From NCBI GenBank assembly GCA_046296295.1, contig JBKBLG010000001.1, positions 1 through 64,000 on the forward strand: a DNA stretch of 64,000 bases, read 5' to 3'. The DNA comes from UBA10646 sp046296295 (GTDB lineage Bacteria; Bacteroidota; Bacteroidia; Chitinophagales; Chitinophagaceae). The position numbers and the translations under genes are program-made. The notes under the pieces are model-generated. The model had not been told where the DNA came from. It made no database searches and saw only the letters and a program-made list of their open reading frames with translations. Shown one piece after another: positions 25,822-34,943 of the stretch (positions are counted from its first letter, which is position 1; the number at the start of each line of letters is the position of its first letter).

Positions 25822-26538
25822 ATGAAAATAGCATTACTAGGCTATGGCAAAATGGGCAAGGCCATAGAACAAATAGCATTGCAACGACAACACCAAATAG
25901 TATTAAAAGTAAATACTGATAACCGTGCTCACCTTACGGTAAATGACCTGCACCATGCCGATGTTGCTATAGAATTTACTGGTCCGCATAGCGCAGTTAA
26001 CAACATTTTGTTTTGTATGGAAGCAGGGGTACCTGTTATTTGTGGAAGTACAGGTTGGCTACAGCAATTACCCGAAGTATTACAAGCTGTAGAACAACAT
26101 CAAGGAACGTTTTTGTATGCTAGCAACTTCAGCGTAGGGGTGAACTTGTTTTTCAATATGAATGCCTATGTAGCCAAGCTTATGGCGCCGCATGTTGAGT
26201 ACACGGTAAGTATCGAAGAAATTCATCATACACAAAAGAAAGATGCACCTAGTGGTACTGCTATTACACTAGCCGAAGGCATAATGCAATATTACACCCA
26301 ATTTGATACATGGGTGAGTGCTCCCAGCCAACAAGCCAATGAATTATCCATTGTTAGCAAACGTATTGATCCTGCACCAGGTACGCATACAGTACGCTAT
26401 AGCTCTCCTATCGATACAATTGAAATTACTCATACGGCACATAGCAGAGAAGGCTTTGCTAGTGGTGCAATGCTTGCTGCTGAATTTATACAAGATAGGA
26501 AGGGTGTATTTTCAATGAAAGATGTGTTAGGATTATAA
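25822..26538 (+). CDS. dapB: 4-hydroxy-tetrahydrodipicolinate reductase
   Basis: This DapB (about 238 aa) reduces hydroxy-tetrahydrodipicolinate with NAD(P)H in the diaminopimelate pathway. It has the nucleotide-binding G-Y-G-K-M-G-K-A-I at 8-16, the signature E-I-H-H-T-Q-K-K-D-A-P-S-G-T-A with the catalytic His and Lys, and A-S-N-F-S-V-G-V-N. The frame opens at a TTG (25816), but the ATG at 25822 fits the family. An exact repeat (25932-25944) encodes L-T-V-N inside the gene. Confidence 0.94.
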   Translation: MKIALLGYGKMGKAIEQIALQRQHQIVLKVNTDNRAHLTVNDLHHADVAIEFTGPHSAVNNILFCMEAGVPVICGSTGWLQQLPEVLQAVEQHQGTFLYASNFSVGVNLFFNMNAYVAKLMAPHVEYTVSIEEIHHTQKKDAPSGTAITLAEGIMQYYTQFDTWVSAPSQQANELSIVSKRIDPAPGTHTVRYSSPIDTIEITHTAHSREGFASGAMLAAEFIQDRKGVFSMKDVLGL

Positions 26539-26573
26539 TGTAAGCAACTTTATTTACCGTAAGGTACATATAT

Positions 26574-26608
26574 AAAATGCCCCTAAATAAACATTAGGGG
26601 CATTTTTA
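26574..26608 (+). terminator. Terminator after dapB
   Basis: Arms of 13 bp (26574-26586 and 26594-26606, core TGCCCCTAA) pair perfectly around a 7-nt loop and end in a T-run. An exact repeat copy (26552-26564) lies 10 bp before it. It can also act on the convergent Ctp gene. Confidence 0.88.
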
Positions 26609-26627
26609 TTACAATGCAATAATAGAC

Positions 26628-28238
26628 TTATGGTATACTGCTATCAGGCTTATCAAGAAATTGAAGTGCGGTTTTAATGGTATTGTCTTTACTGTTGAGC
26701 ACTTCATAAAAGCCTTCGTTACGCCAAATTTGGCGAGCTAGCAACGCTTTAAACCGCTCATTAATGAGGTTATACTCGGCATTGTTAATACTATTCAAAT
26801 TGATATTCTCAAGCGTGGCGGCGGCAAGTACGTAAGGATAGCCATAGGCACCATTAAAACTTTTTGCAAATGCTGCCGGAGTTTTATAAGCTTCGAGCTG
26901 TTTTTGGTATTGCATGTAATACCTGTAGGCCGATAGTGAAATAATATTAGTACGATAGAGTTGCATTAAAGACTCTGATGGTACAAGGCTATCGGCTGCA
27001 ACAAATACATCGGGAACAATACCGCCACCGCCGTATACTAAACGCCCCTTAGGGGTTTTATAAACTTTGCCTTTTTTGTAGCTGCTATCGCTACCATGAT
27101 AAATTTCTCCGCTGTGAACCCGATCTAGTACCTCTTCTTCGTAAGGGTTTGCTCCTTTACCGTAAGGTTTCTGAATATTACGACCCAATGGCGTGAAGTA
27201 ACGTGCAACAGTTAAGCGTAGGCCGCTACCATCTGATAATGGATATTGTTGTTGCACTAAACCTTTTCCAAAACTGCGGCGGCCAATAATAGTAGCTCTA
27301 TCCCAATCTTGCAATGCTCCACTAAGCACTTCGCTGGCACTGGCACTTGTTTCATCAATCAGTACCGCCAATCTGCCACTTTCAAAAAGGCCATCACGCT
27401 TGCAACGATATTCGTAACGTGGACTTTTATTGCCTTCGGTATATACTACTAATTTATCGTTACTTAAAAACTCATCGGCAATATCAACTGCCTCACTCAT
27501 GAGTCCGCCTCCATTACCTCTTAAATCGAGCACCAACTTATCTATCTTCTTAGCCAGCAATATTTCTAATTGCTGCATGAATTCTTCGTAGGTAGTTTCT
27601 GAGAACTTACTGATTTTGATGTAACCAACACCGGGTTCTAACAAATAAGCAGCGTCAACAGATGGTAAGGGAATACTTCCGCGAACAATGGAAATCACTT
27701 TTTTAGCACCACTTCTTTCAACAGTCAGTTTTACTTCGTTTTGCTTACTACCACGTATATAAGTTCTAATAACATCAGCCTTTTTTTGAGCACCCGAAAC
27801 CTTAATGGTATCATCTATAAACAAAATTCTATCGCCAACTTGCAAGCCGGCTTTAAAACCAGGGCCGTCTTTTAAAACGCTAATAATATGGGTAGTATCG
27901 TTAATTAATTGAAATTCAATGCCAATACCCTTAAAGTTACCCCTTAGCTCTTCATTTAAGCTCTGCAATTCTTTAGCAGGTATAAACACGCTGTGCGGAT
28001 CTAAATGCTTTAAAACATCGTTAATCACCAAAGCTTGTAAGCTGTCTTCCTCTATAGGATCAACATACTTGCTTTTAATCAAATTCACAACTTCACCAAT
28101 ATTACTACTAGGTGCATTTTGAAAAAAAATGGCCGCTCCACTTGTTTTTTCTCGCAGTTTATAGCCAATAAACATTCCCGCAGCCATGGCAATGGCAATA
28201 ATTAACGGTAATGCAACTTGTAATTTTTTACTTCCCAT
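26628..28238 (-). CDS. S41 C-terminal processing protease (CtpA-like)
   Basis: This 536-aa protein has one N-terminal membrane helix (8-25), a PDZ domain at about 95-175 and an S41 protease domain at about 190-370. The catalytic Ser300 lies in T-S-A-S-A-S-E and Lys325 in R-S-F-G-K-G-L-V-Q. It is anchored in the membrane with its protease in the periplasm, where it trims or degrades envelope proteins. A C-terminal extension of about 150 residues is usual for Bacteroidota members. An almost exact repeat at 27156-27167 encodes P-Y-G-K. Confidence 0.92.
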   Translation of the reverse strand: MGSKKLQVALPLIIAIAMAAGMFIGYKLREKTSGAAIFFQNAPSSNIGEVVNLIKSKYVDPIEEDSLQALVINDVLKHLDPHSVFIPAKELQSLNEELRGNFKGIGIEFQLINDTTHIISVLKDGPGFKAGLQVGDRILFIDDTIKVSGAQKKADVIRTYIRGSKQNEVKLTVERSGAKKVISIVRGSIPLPSVDAAYLLEPGVGYIKISKFSETTYEEFMQQLEILLAKKIDKLVLDLRGNGGGLMSEAVDIADEFLSNDKLVVYTEGNKSPRYEYRCKRDGLFESGRLAVLIDETSASASEVLSGALQDWDRATIIGRRSFGKGLVQQQYPLSDGSGLRLTVARYFTPLGRNIQKPYGKGANPYEEEVLDRVHSGEIYHGSDSSYKKGKVYKTPKGRLVYGGGGIVPDVFVAADSLVPSESLMQLYRTNIISLSAYRYYMQYQKQLEAYKTPAAFAKSFNGAYGYPYVLAAATLENINLNSINNAEYNLINERFKALLARQIWRNEGFYEVLNSKDNTIKTALQFLDKPDSSIP

Positions 28239-28370
28239 TTTTACTTGCTACTTTGTATCTTAAATTCCTCGGGCACGAATATCATTACAAATTACACACC
28301 TTGGTTGTTTTTTATGTAACCGGTGTGAATAAGTAAATGGTTAATTACGTTGCCGTAAATACTTACGCAT

Positions 28371-29213
28371 ATGGCTATACTTATTGCAGATAGTGGTGCT
28401 ACCAAATGTGAATGGTGTTACATTGGTGATAATGGTCGCAAGAAAAAAATACTTACACAAGGTATTAGTTTATACTTTCTATCGCCTGATGCCATTAAAT
28501 CGCTGCTTGTTACTGCGTTGCTCCCTAAAATTAAGTTGGGTATGCCCAGTGCCGTATTTTTTTACGGTACAGGCATGGGCAATGCCGACAATGTGAAGCA
28601 GATGAAGAAAGTACTGAAAAGCGTTTTCACCAATGCAGCCATTGAAATCAATACCGATTTACTGGCAGCTGCCCGCAGCCTTTGTGGTACACAACCAGGT
28701 ATTGCCTGCATTTTAGGAACCGGTAGCAACAGTGGTTTTTATAATGGTAAAAAGCTTGTGAAAACAAGGCCAGGATTAGGTTATGTACTGGGTGATGAGG
28801 GTAGTGGTGCCTACTTAGGTAAGCGTGTAATACAACATTATCTTTATGAAATGTTTGATGACGAGCTACTAATTCGTTTTAACGAAAAATTCAATACCTC
28901 CAGAATTGAAATTCTTGATAAGGTATACAAGCAACCACTTCCCAACAGATATCTTGCCTCTTTCGCCATTTTCCTTGCCGAAAACCGCGGTCATTACATG
29001 GTTGAAAACATCATAGAAGATGCATTTAACGAGTTCTTTTTCACGCATTTGTACAAATATCGAGAGGTATGGTCGCACCCAATACATTTTACAGGTAGTG
29101 TTGCCTATGGCTGTAAAGATGTACTTGCCGATTTGTGCAATGCCTACGAATTAGAACTTGGTAACGTGAGCAAAAACCCTATGGAGGGGCTCGCAAAGTA
29201 TCATAACGCATAA
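28371..29213 (+). CDS. BadF/BadG/BcrA-family sugar kinase
   Basis: This 280-aa protein of the ASKHA fold has A-D-S-G-A-T-K at the N-terminus (phosphate loop), N-T-D-L-L-A-A-A-R, I-L-G-T-G-S-N-S and the second phosphate site G-D-E-G-S-G-A. The family includes N-acetylglucosamine and N-acetylmuramate kinases. The MurQ gene about 100 bp downstream makes an amino-sugar kinase for cell-wall recycling the best guess. Confidence 0.82.
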   Translation: MAILIADSGATKCEWCYIGDNGRKKKILTQGISLYFLSPDAIKSLLVTALLPKIKLGMPSAVFFYGTGMGNADNVKQMKKVLKSVFTNAAIEINTDLLAAARSLCGTQPGIACILGTGSNSGFYNGKKLVKTRPGLGYVLGDEGSGAYLGKRVIQHYLYEMFDDELLIRFNEKFNTSRIEILDKVYKQPLPNRYLASFAIFLAENRGHYMVENIIEDAFNEFFFTHLYKYREVWSHPIHFTGSVAYGCKDVLADLCNAYELELGNVSKNPMEGLAKYHNA

Positions 29214-29319
29214 TAACGCAAAAAAATGCTCATTTCTGCGGCATATTACTTATTTTTGGAAGTATAAAAGAGTATTGCCGCAGTATACTTGGCCTTATTT
29301 TTCATGCCAAAGCCATAAT

Positions 29320-30147
29320 ATGAAGCATTTTGTAAGAGTAACCGAACAGCATTCTAAGTATCGCCATTTAGAACAAATGAGCATCACCGAGTTGTTAGTT
29401 AATATCAACCGAGAAGATGCTTCCGTTCCAAAAGCAGTAGAACAGCAAATACCACAGATCGAGAAATTGGTGAATGCTATTACCGATAAAATGCTCGCAG
29501 GGGGGCGTTTATTTTATATAGGTGCAGGTACAAGTGGCCGCCTTGGTATTGTTGATGCCAGCGAATGTCCGCCAACATTCGGTGTACCCTATGGCTTAGT
29601 GATTGGTTTAATTGCTGGTGGCGAAAAAGCCATTACTCAAGCAGTTGAATTTGCCGAAGATAACAAGTTACAAGGCTGGATTGACCTCGAAAAACATTTT
29701 GTAAGTAATAAAGATGTGGTTGTTGGACTTGCCGCAAGCGGTACAACACCTTATGTAATTGGTGCTTTAGAAGCATGCCGTAAGCATGGCATTACAACTG
29801 GTAGCATTTCCTGTAACCCTAATAGCCCAGTTTCGGCCGTTGCAGATTTTCCTATAGAAGTTGTAGTAGGTCCGGAGTTTGTTACTGGTAGTACCCGCAT
29901 GAAATCAGGCACTGCTCAAAAGCTAGTACTGAACATGATTAGTACCAGTGTTATGATTCAATTGGGTCGTGTTGAAGATAATTCTATGGTTAACATGCAA
30001 TTAAGTAACGAAAAGCTCGTTGATAGAGGTATCAAAATGGTAATGGAAAAGCTACACGTAGATGATTACAATGTAGCAAAAGACTTACTTTTAAAGTATG
30101 GAAGCGTAAAAAAAGCCATTGAAAATGCCCATGCCGAACATTTATAA
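29320..30147 (+). CDS. murQ: N-acetylmuramic acid 6-phosphate etherase
   Basis: This etherase (275 aa from the ATG at 29320) removes the lactyl group from MurNAc-6-phosphate to give GlcNAc-6-phosphate during peptidoglycan recycling. The SIS domain is clear, with Y-I-G-A-G-T-S-G-R-L-G, D-A-S-E-C-P-P-T-F and the late segment G-S-T-R-M-K-S-G-T-A-Q-K. The frame is open from a TTG at 29275, but the extra 15 residues are not family-like. It pairs with the kinase upstream. Confidence 0.93.
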   Translation: MKHFVRVTEQHSKYRHLEQMSITELLVNINREDASVPKAVEQQIPQIEKLVNAITDKMLAGGRLFYIGAGTSGRLGIVDASECPPTFGVPYGLVIGLIAGGEKAITQAVEFAEDNKLQGWIDLEKHFVSNKDVVVGLAASGTTPYVIGALEACRKHGITTGSISCNPNSPVSAVADFPIEVVVGPEFVTGSTRMKSGTAQKLVLNMISTSVMIQLGRVEDNSMVNMQLSNEKLVDRGIKMVMEKLHVDDYNVAKDLLLKYGSVKKAIENAHAEHL

Positions 30148-30188
30148 GAAGCGTTCGGGATTTTGAATAAGCAGTTAGTGTGATGATG

Positions 30189-30219
30189 AACGGGTGCCCT
30201 TCGGGCACCCGTTGTTTTT
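30189..30219 (+). terminator. Terminator after murQ
   Basis: Arms ACGGGTGCCC (30190-30199) and GGGCACCCGT (30203-30212) surround the loop TTC and are followed by TGTTTTTA. This is the most GC-rich hairpin among the intergenic spacers. Confidence 0.88.
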
Positions 30220-30220
30220 A

Positions 30221-30619
30221 TCATCTCACCTCACTGAAAAGCAAAAAGCAAGACCGATAAAACAACTCTTGCACTCATAACACCAGCCTTTATTTGCCGT
30301 ACTTTTTTAAAACCCTTTTAATTTTTTGTTTATTGATTTCACTTGTGAAATAAAATGCATCAAACTGTGTTTATTACTATTTGTAAGCATACCAACAACA
30401 TTGTCAGCAGCAGGGTGCTTGCCAATAGCTCAGCAAATACTTCGGCATTTCAAGTTAATGTACGGTGGTATCCAATTGCAAGTGTAACTCTACCCAATCA
30501 CCTGCCTTTACTGGTAATTGCTGCACCAGTTGCTTACCAATATAAATCTAATAACACAACAAATTGGTACTTTGAATAGCACTAAGGGTTGGCATAGTGG
30601 TGGCAGCTTCAAAAGTGCA
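30221..30619. other. Gene-poor spacer with a possible gene relic
   Basis: This stretch of about 400 bp has no convincing gene. On the minus strand at about 30547-30455, one frame reads I-Y-I-G-K-Q-L-V-Q-Q-L-P-V-K-A-G-D-W-V-E-L and ends L-D-T-T-V-H before a TAA. This looks like the end of a small beta-barrel (DUF1905/YdeI-like) domain, with an in-frame stop just before it. The open frame on the plus strand (30355-30579) is its antisense shadow. Confidence 0.35.
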
Positions 30620-33280
30620 CTACCAAACAGGTGTTAAACGAACATAATCTAACATAGCAGTATTCACATCAACATTCATATTGTCGTTCCATGGTTGAAA
30701 CAATATTTCAATGGTATTGTTGCCAGCTTTAAGTGCAATTTGCTGTGCATTAGAAAAGCCCCAATCGCTCCATTCATCTTTTCCACGCTGCGGTAGTACA
30801 AGTACTCCCTTATATTGCTTATTCACGTACAAACTTCGAATGGCACATTTATTATCTGTATTCCATGGGCCGCTTCCGTTACTGTAACGTACATCTAAAA
30901 AATAGTTACCGGCTGTAGCAATATTTACACTAAGGCGAATGGCTTTATTTTCTTTTGTAGAGGTTACAATAAATCCATCACCAGAAAAATTGGCATAAGG
31001 GGCTTGGTACCTTGCGGTAAATGCTTCGCATTCTATCACAATTGGTTTGGCACCAACTATCAACGGCTCACTTGCAAAAGAAGTCCACCCCATTTGATCC
31101 ATAGCTATTACTTGATACTGTGCAGGTGCATCAACATTTACCGTAAGGGAAGGCTGCAAGGTGGTACGATACAACTTTCCGTTTCTAAAAATTACATATT
31201 GTACAGCACCATCAATCGCGGGCCATACCAGTTGTTGGCCTTCCAACTTAGGTTGCGGATTAGGCAGTGTGGTATAATTTGGCACAAGCAGCATATCATC
31301 GCCATCAAAACTATTATTGGCAAGTTGAATAACAACAGTATGATGCCCTTTTATGTTACCTGCTACAAAAGCTTTTGTGGCTGGCTTACCATCAATCAAA
31401 ACACTTGCAATGCGGTTACCGTAGCCCTTTACTGTAATATTTAGCGTGGCGTTGCGATATTGAAAATGGGTAAGGGTTTTGGTACCTCCAAATACTTTTG
31501 GCACTACAGGATTAAAACTAATGCCTTGGGGCGAAAACTGCATACCCATAAACACCCTGTGTACCATAGCCAAATTACCGGCTATACTCCATAACATTCT
31601 ATCGGAATTGATTTCTGTGCCTAAAAAATCGCCGGTAGCCGCCACCATATTCTCATAATTAGTAAGAAACAGTGCTGCCGCACGATAAATGGCAGCCAAA
31701 CCATGTACCAACACTTTTTCATTACCAGCTTTAGCAGCTGCCAAATTCCAATAAGCTTGTACAAAAGGCCAAATGCCATTATTGTGATAGGGTGGAATAT
31801 TAGGTATTTGCGGGTAAATACAGGTAGTGCCAAATGTAGTAAGTGGTGCATTTGCAAGAATGGCTTTAGCCTTAGCAGGTTCGGCTATATTAAATAAAAT
31901 GCTCAAGGCTTCTCCTAATGCTTCAAAGCGAGGCGATACCATCAGCTGATGGCGGCCATACCTATATTGTGCATACCATTTTTGTTGCGACAACCACAAC
32001 TTATTATTGATGGCTTTTTTTATACCTTCAGCTCGTTGTGCAAATATGACTGATTGTTGATTGCCTAACAACTTGGCGATATTACTTGCAATTACATGTG
32101 CTTGATAATGCACTGCATTAGTACCCAAGTTTTCAGAAACATAGATATCTGCATTGTTCATCCATTTTGGGTAGGTTTGCTCACGCCAATCGAGAAAGGA
32201 TGACTCGCCACGATACAGGCCCGTTGCAGGATTGTATAAAGTTTGATAATCGTCTGCTAACGTTGCAGCAATTATTGGAAACACTTCTCTTAACCAAGCT
32301 TCATCGCCTGTAACCTGATAAATTTCCCAAGCTGCTAAAATCCAGGCAGTTCTATCAGACGATACAGGCCATGCACCACCAGAACCAGTATCTTGTACAA
32401 TTCGCCCTCGTTTTACTTTTTTACGTAAGCTAATTTTAGCTACTTCTGGGTTATGATATGCAAACGCTAATAAAATACTGTAGCTAATATCGCGAGTCCA
32501 CACACCCGCCCATTTTGCCCCTGTTCTAAAAGTACTATCAGGCTCTACTGCTTTGGCTGCTTCTTCTAACGATAGGTTAAAGAGTGCATCTACCAAGGGT
32601 TGATCTGAATAGTAGCGTACTTTATTTACCGTAAGGGCGGTATCGGGCTTCCAAAATTTTTCGCTTATTGCTTTTTCGTTGTATGGGTTCAAAACAACGG
32701 TTATACTATAAATATTTTTGTTATTGGTGGGTTGTAGCTGCAAGCCTTTGTTGTGTAAATTTACAAAGTCCCACGAAAGTGGTTCGGCACTTCCTGCTAT
32801 ATACAACCCTTTAAAATCGGCCTTGGCAACCCTCGATCCATCATAGGCTTCGTAGTAGCCTTGCTGCTCCATTTGTTGCAATACACTGCTTACATCTACC
32901 AGAAAAGTATACTCATAATTAGTGGGTAGGCTGCTAGTAGGGTTCGGCGGCGGCAATGGTGGTGTTGCCCCAAATTTTATGATTGACGATTGGTGTTCGT
33001 TATCTATTAACACCCAATGATTTACGCCTATTGGCAACTCGTTATCTTTCTCGTTAATGCTTAATTTAAAGCTAATGAGTCGGGAGAATTGACTATTGGC
33101 CGGACTTTTATAATTGGAGCTTAAGTAAGTTGGCGAGTGTGCCATAGCTACATTGCTGCCTTGTACAACTTTGTTACTGTAGATGCTGAAAGCATTGTTT
33201 TGATACAGCAATTGAGCTTGTACATGACTTGCTATAAGGCAGCATATAAAAAAACAAACTATATTGGTTTTCAACAACAT
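30620..33280 (-). CDS. Secreted (alpha/alpha)6-barrel glycosidase with a carbohydrate-binding-like end
   Basis: This protein (about 886 aa from the ATG at 33280) has a signal peptide (to about H-V-Q-A-Q at 23). An N-terminal beta-sandwich region follows, then an (alpha/alpha)6 glycosidase or debranching-type domain from about 230 to 610. W-A-G-V-W-T-R-D at 257-264 holds a likely catalytic acid, and S-S-D-R-T-A-W-I-L-A-A-W-E-I-Y follows. The last 130 residues start I-V-I-E-C-E-A-F and look like a CBM6/35-type sugar-binding domain. Bacteroidota homologues are often called glycogen debranching proteins, but the substrate is unknown. The frame is open to 33382; the upstream 34 codons overlap repeats and a terminator, so the internal ATG is preferred. 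Repeat copies at 31010, 31136 and 32624 lie inside. Confidence 0.78.
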   Translation of the reverse strand: MLLKTNIVCFFICCLIASHVQAQLLYQNNAFSIYSNKVVQGSNVAMAHSPTYLSSNYKSPANSQFSRLISFKLSINEKDNELPIGVNHWVLIDNEHQSSIIKFGATPPLPPPNPTSSLPTNYEYTFLVDVSSVLQQMEQQGYYEAYDGSRVAKADFKGLYIAGSAEPLSWDFVNLHNKGLQLQPTNNKNIYSITVVLNPYNEKAISEKFWKPDTALTVNKVRYYSDQPLVDALFNLSLEEAAKAVEPDSTFRTGAKWAGVWTRDISYSILLAFAYHNPEVAKISLRKKVKRGRIVQDTGSGGAWPVSSDRTAWILAAWEIYQVTGDEAWLREVFPIIAATLADDYQTLYNPATGLYRGESSFLDWREQTYPKWMNNADIYVSENLGTNAVHYQAHVIASNIAKLLGNQQSVIFAQRAEGIKKAINNKLWLSQQKWYAQYRYGRHQLMVSPRFEALGEALSILFNIAEPAKAKAILANAPLTTFGTTCIYPQIPNIPPYHNNGIWPFVQAYWNLAAAKAGNEKVLVHGLAAIYRAAALFLTNYENMVAATGDFLGTEINSDRMLWSIAGNLAMVHRVFMGMQFSPQGISFNPVVPKVFGGTKTLTHFQYRNATLNITVKGYGNRIASVLIDGKPATKAFVAGNIKGHHTVVIQLANNSFDGDDMLLVPNYTTLPNPQPKLEGQQLVWPAIDGAVQYVIFRNGKLYRTTLQPSLTVNVDAPAQYQVIAMDQMGWTSFASEPLIVGAKPIVIECEAFTARYQAPYANFSGDGFIVTSTKENKAIRLSVNIATAGNYFLDVRYSNGSGPWNTDNKCAIRSLYVNKQYKGVLVLPQRGKDEWSDWGFSNAQQIALKAGNNTIEILFQPWNDNMNVDVNTAMLDYVRLTPVW

Positions 33281-33294
33281 AACTTTTATTTTAA

Positions 33295-33335
33295 CCTTAC
33301 GGTAAATGTAGCTCAGGGGTTCATTTACCGCAAGG
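33295..33335. repeat. Inverted pair of dispersed repeats
   Basis: An exact reverse copy (33295-33307) and a one-mismatch forward copy (33323-33335) face each other across 15 bases. They could form a 13-bp hairpin with one mismatch between the pyk terminator and the glycosidase start codon, where it may affect the leader of that mRNA. Confidence 0.85.
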
Positions 33336-33342
33336 AAGCAAC

Positions 33343-33368
33343 AAAAAAAGGCTGCCCGAAAGCAGCCT
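33343..33368 (-). terminator. Terminator after pyk
   Basis: Arms AGGCTGC (33349-33355) and GCAGCCT (33362-33368) pair around a 6-nt loop. On the minus strand they are followed by seven T. It is 19 bp past the pyk stop. Confidence 0.85.
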
Positions 33369-33386
33369 GAAAAAAATTGCAATGAA

Positions 33387-34877
33387 TTATTCTACCCTTG
33401 TGATTTTTATGAGGTTTGTTGGCAAATGCAGGTGAATTGGTGTGCTACCGGTATTCACAACAACATCGCCAGCTTTAATAAAGCCACGTTCTTTAAGAAT
33501 ATCAATTTGATCATACATAATATCATCTAGGCTTTCTTCTTCAGCGTAGTAAAATGCACGAACGCCCCAACTTAAGCTCAACTGATTTACAATATGACGC
33601 TCTTTGGTGAAAATATACAGAGGTGACTTTGGTCGGTAACTGCTAAGCATAAAACCTGTGTATCCACTTTGCGTCATACCAATAATAGCATCGGCATTAA
33701 GGTCGTGTGCAATTTTACAAGCGTTGTAACATACTGCATCACTCAAGAAGCTTGGTGAGTGTGGTTGCGGCTTTAAATCTTCTTCGCGGTTGTAGCGGTA
33801 TTCGGTACGCTCTACTTCCATGATGATTTTACGCATTGTTTCAACCACTAAACGAGGGTGCTGACCGGTTGCTGTTTCGCCACTTAGCATAACGGCATCT
33901 GCACCTTCCATCACGGCATTGGCTACGTCGGTAATTTCGCTACGGTTTGGTTTCACTCGGTCAATCATACTCTCCATCATTTGTGTGGCCACAATTACGG
34001 GCTTCGCACGGTGAATACACTTACGAATTAAATCGCGTTGAATGGCAGGCACTTTTTCAACCGGTACTTCTACACCTAAATCGCCACGAGCAACCATTAC
34101 ACCATCGCTTTCTACGATGATATCACGAATGTTTTCGAGTGCCTCTGGCATTTCAATTTTTGCAATGATTTTAGTATTGCTACCACGTTCTGTAAGCTTA
34201 TTGCGGAGTATGATAATATCACGAACATTACGAACGAAGCTTAAGGCAACCCAATCCACCTTTTGCTCAATGATGAAATCTAAATCGGCTAGGTCTTTTT
34301 CTGTTAGTGCTGGTAGCGAAATTTTGGTATCGGGCAAGTTGATACCTTTTTTAGAAGAAATAACACCTCCTAAAGTTACCTGCACTTTCACTTCTTTCTC
34401 TTTGGTAATTTGAACCACTTTGGTTTCAATCTTACCATCGTCAATTAAAATGGTATTACCAATTTTAACATCGCCGGCTAGGTTGGGGTAACTTACGTAA
34501 ATTCTTTCCAGTGTACCAACACACTTTTCATTGGTGAATGTAAGTATATCACCAGCAACTACAGGCAAAGCGTTGTTTTCTATTTCTCCTACACGCAGTT
34601 TTGGCCCTTGCAAATCGGCTAAAATGGCAATGTTGTATGGCTCATTACTGTTAATGGCTCTGATATGTTCAATGATACGAGCTTTATCTTCATGGTTACC
34701 ATGACTAAAGTTCAATCGGAACACGTTAACACCTGCTTGTACAAGCTCTAATAATTTTTCGTAGGTATCGCAAGCTGGGCCAACGGTTGCTACAATTTTG
34801 GTACGATGGTTTTTGTGCGAGAGGCCTGCCTCACGGTCCATTTGTTTGTGGAGGTACTTTGAAAGATTTTTGCTCAT
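33387..34877 (-). CDS. pyk: Pyruvate kinase
   Basis: This 496-aa enzyme converts phosphoenolpyruvate and ADP to pyruvate and ATP in the last step of glycolysis. It has T-K-I-V-A-T-V-G-P-A near the start, N-F-S-H-G, the catalytic segment I-I-A-K-I-E-M-P-E-A, and the Mg-binding M-V-A-R-G-D-L-G-V-E-V. The C-terminal regulatory domain contains G-M-T-Q-S-G-Y-T-G. It lies 66 bp downstream of pfkA on the same strand, so both ATP-linked control steps of glycolysis may be on one transcript. Confidence 0.95.
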   Translation of the reverse strand: MSKNLSKYLHKQMDREAGLSHKNHRTKIVATVGPACDTYEKLLELVQAGVNVFRLNFSHGNHEDKARIIEHIRAINSNEPYNIAILADLQGPKLRVGEIENNALPVVAGDILTFTNEKCVGTLERIYVSYPNLAGDVKIGNTILIDDGKIETKVVQITKEKEVKVQVTLGGVISSKKGINLPDTKISLPALTEKDLADLDFIIEQKVDWVALSFVRNVRDIIILRNKLTERGSNTKIIAKIEMPEALENIRDIIVESDGVMVARGDLGVEVPVEKVPAIQRDLIRKCIHRAKPVIVATQMMESMIDRVKPNRSEITDVANAVMEGADAVMLSGETATGQHPRLVVETMRKIIMEVERTEYRYNREEDLKPQPHSPSFLSDAVCYNACKIAHDLNADAIIGMTQSGYTGFMLSSYRPKSPLYIFTKERHIVNQLSLSWGVRAFYYAEEESLDDIMYDQIDILKERGFIKAGDVVVNTGSTPIHLHLPTNLIKITRVE

Positions 34878-34943
34878 ATGTGCATCAATTTGTTACGCTA
34901 TTCATTAGCGTGGATTCGGTTGAGGTTTTTGGTATGTAAAGCG

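Noticed and set aside
30355..30579. A 74-codon plus-strand gene in the murQ-glycosidase spacer
   Set aside because: No recognisable features, no clear promoter or terminator, and the opposite strand has a more protein-like relic.
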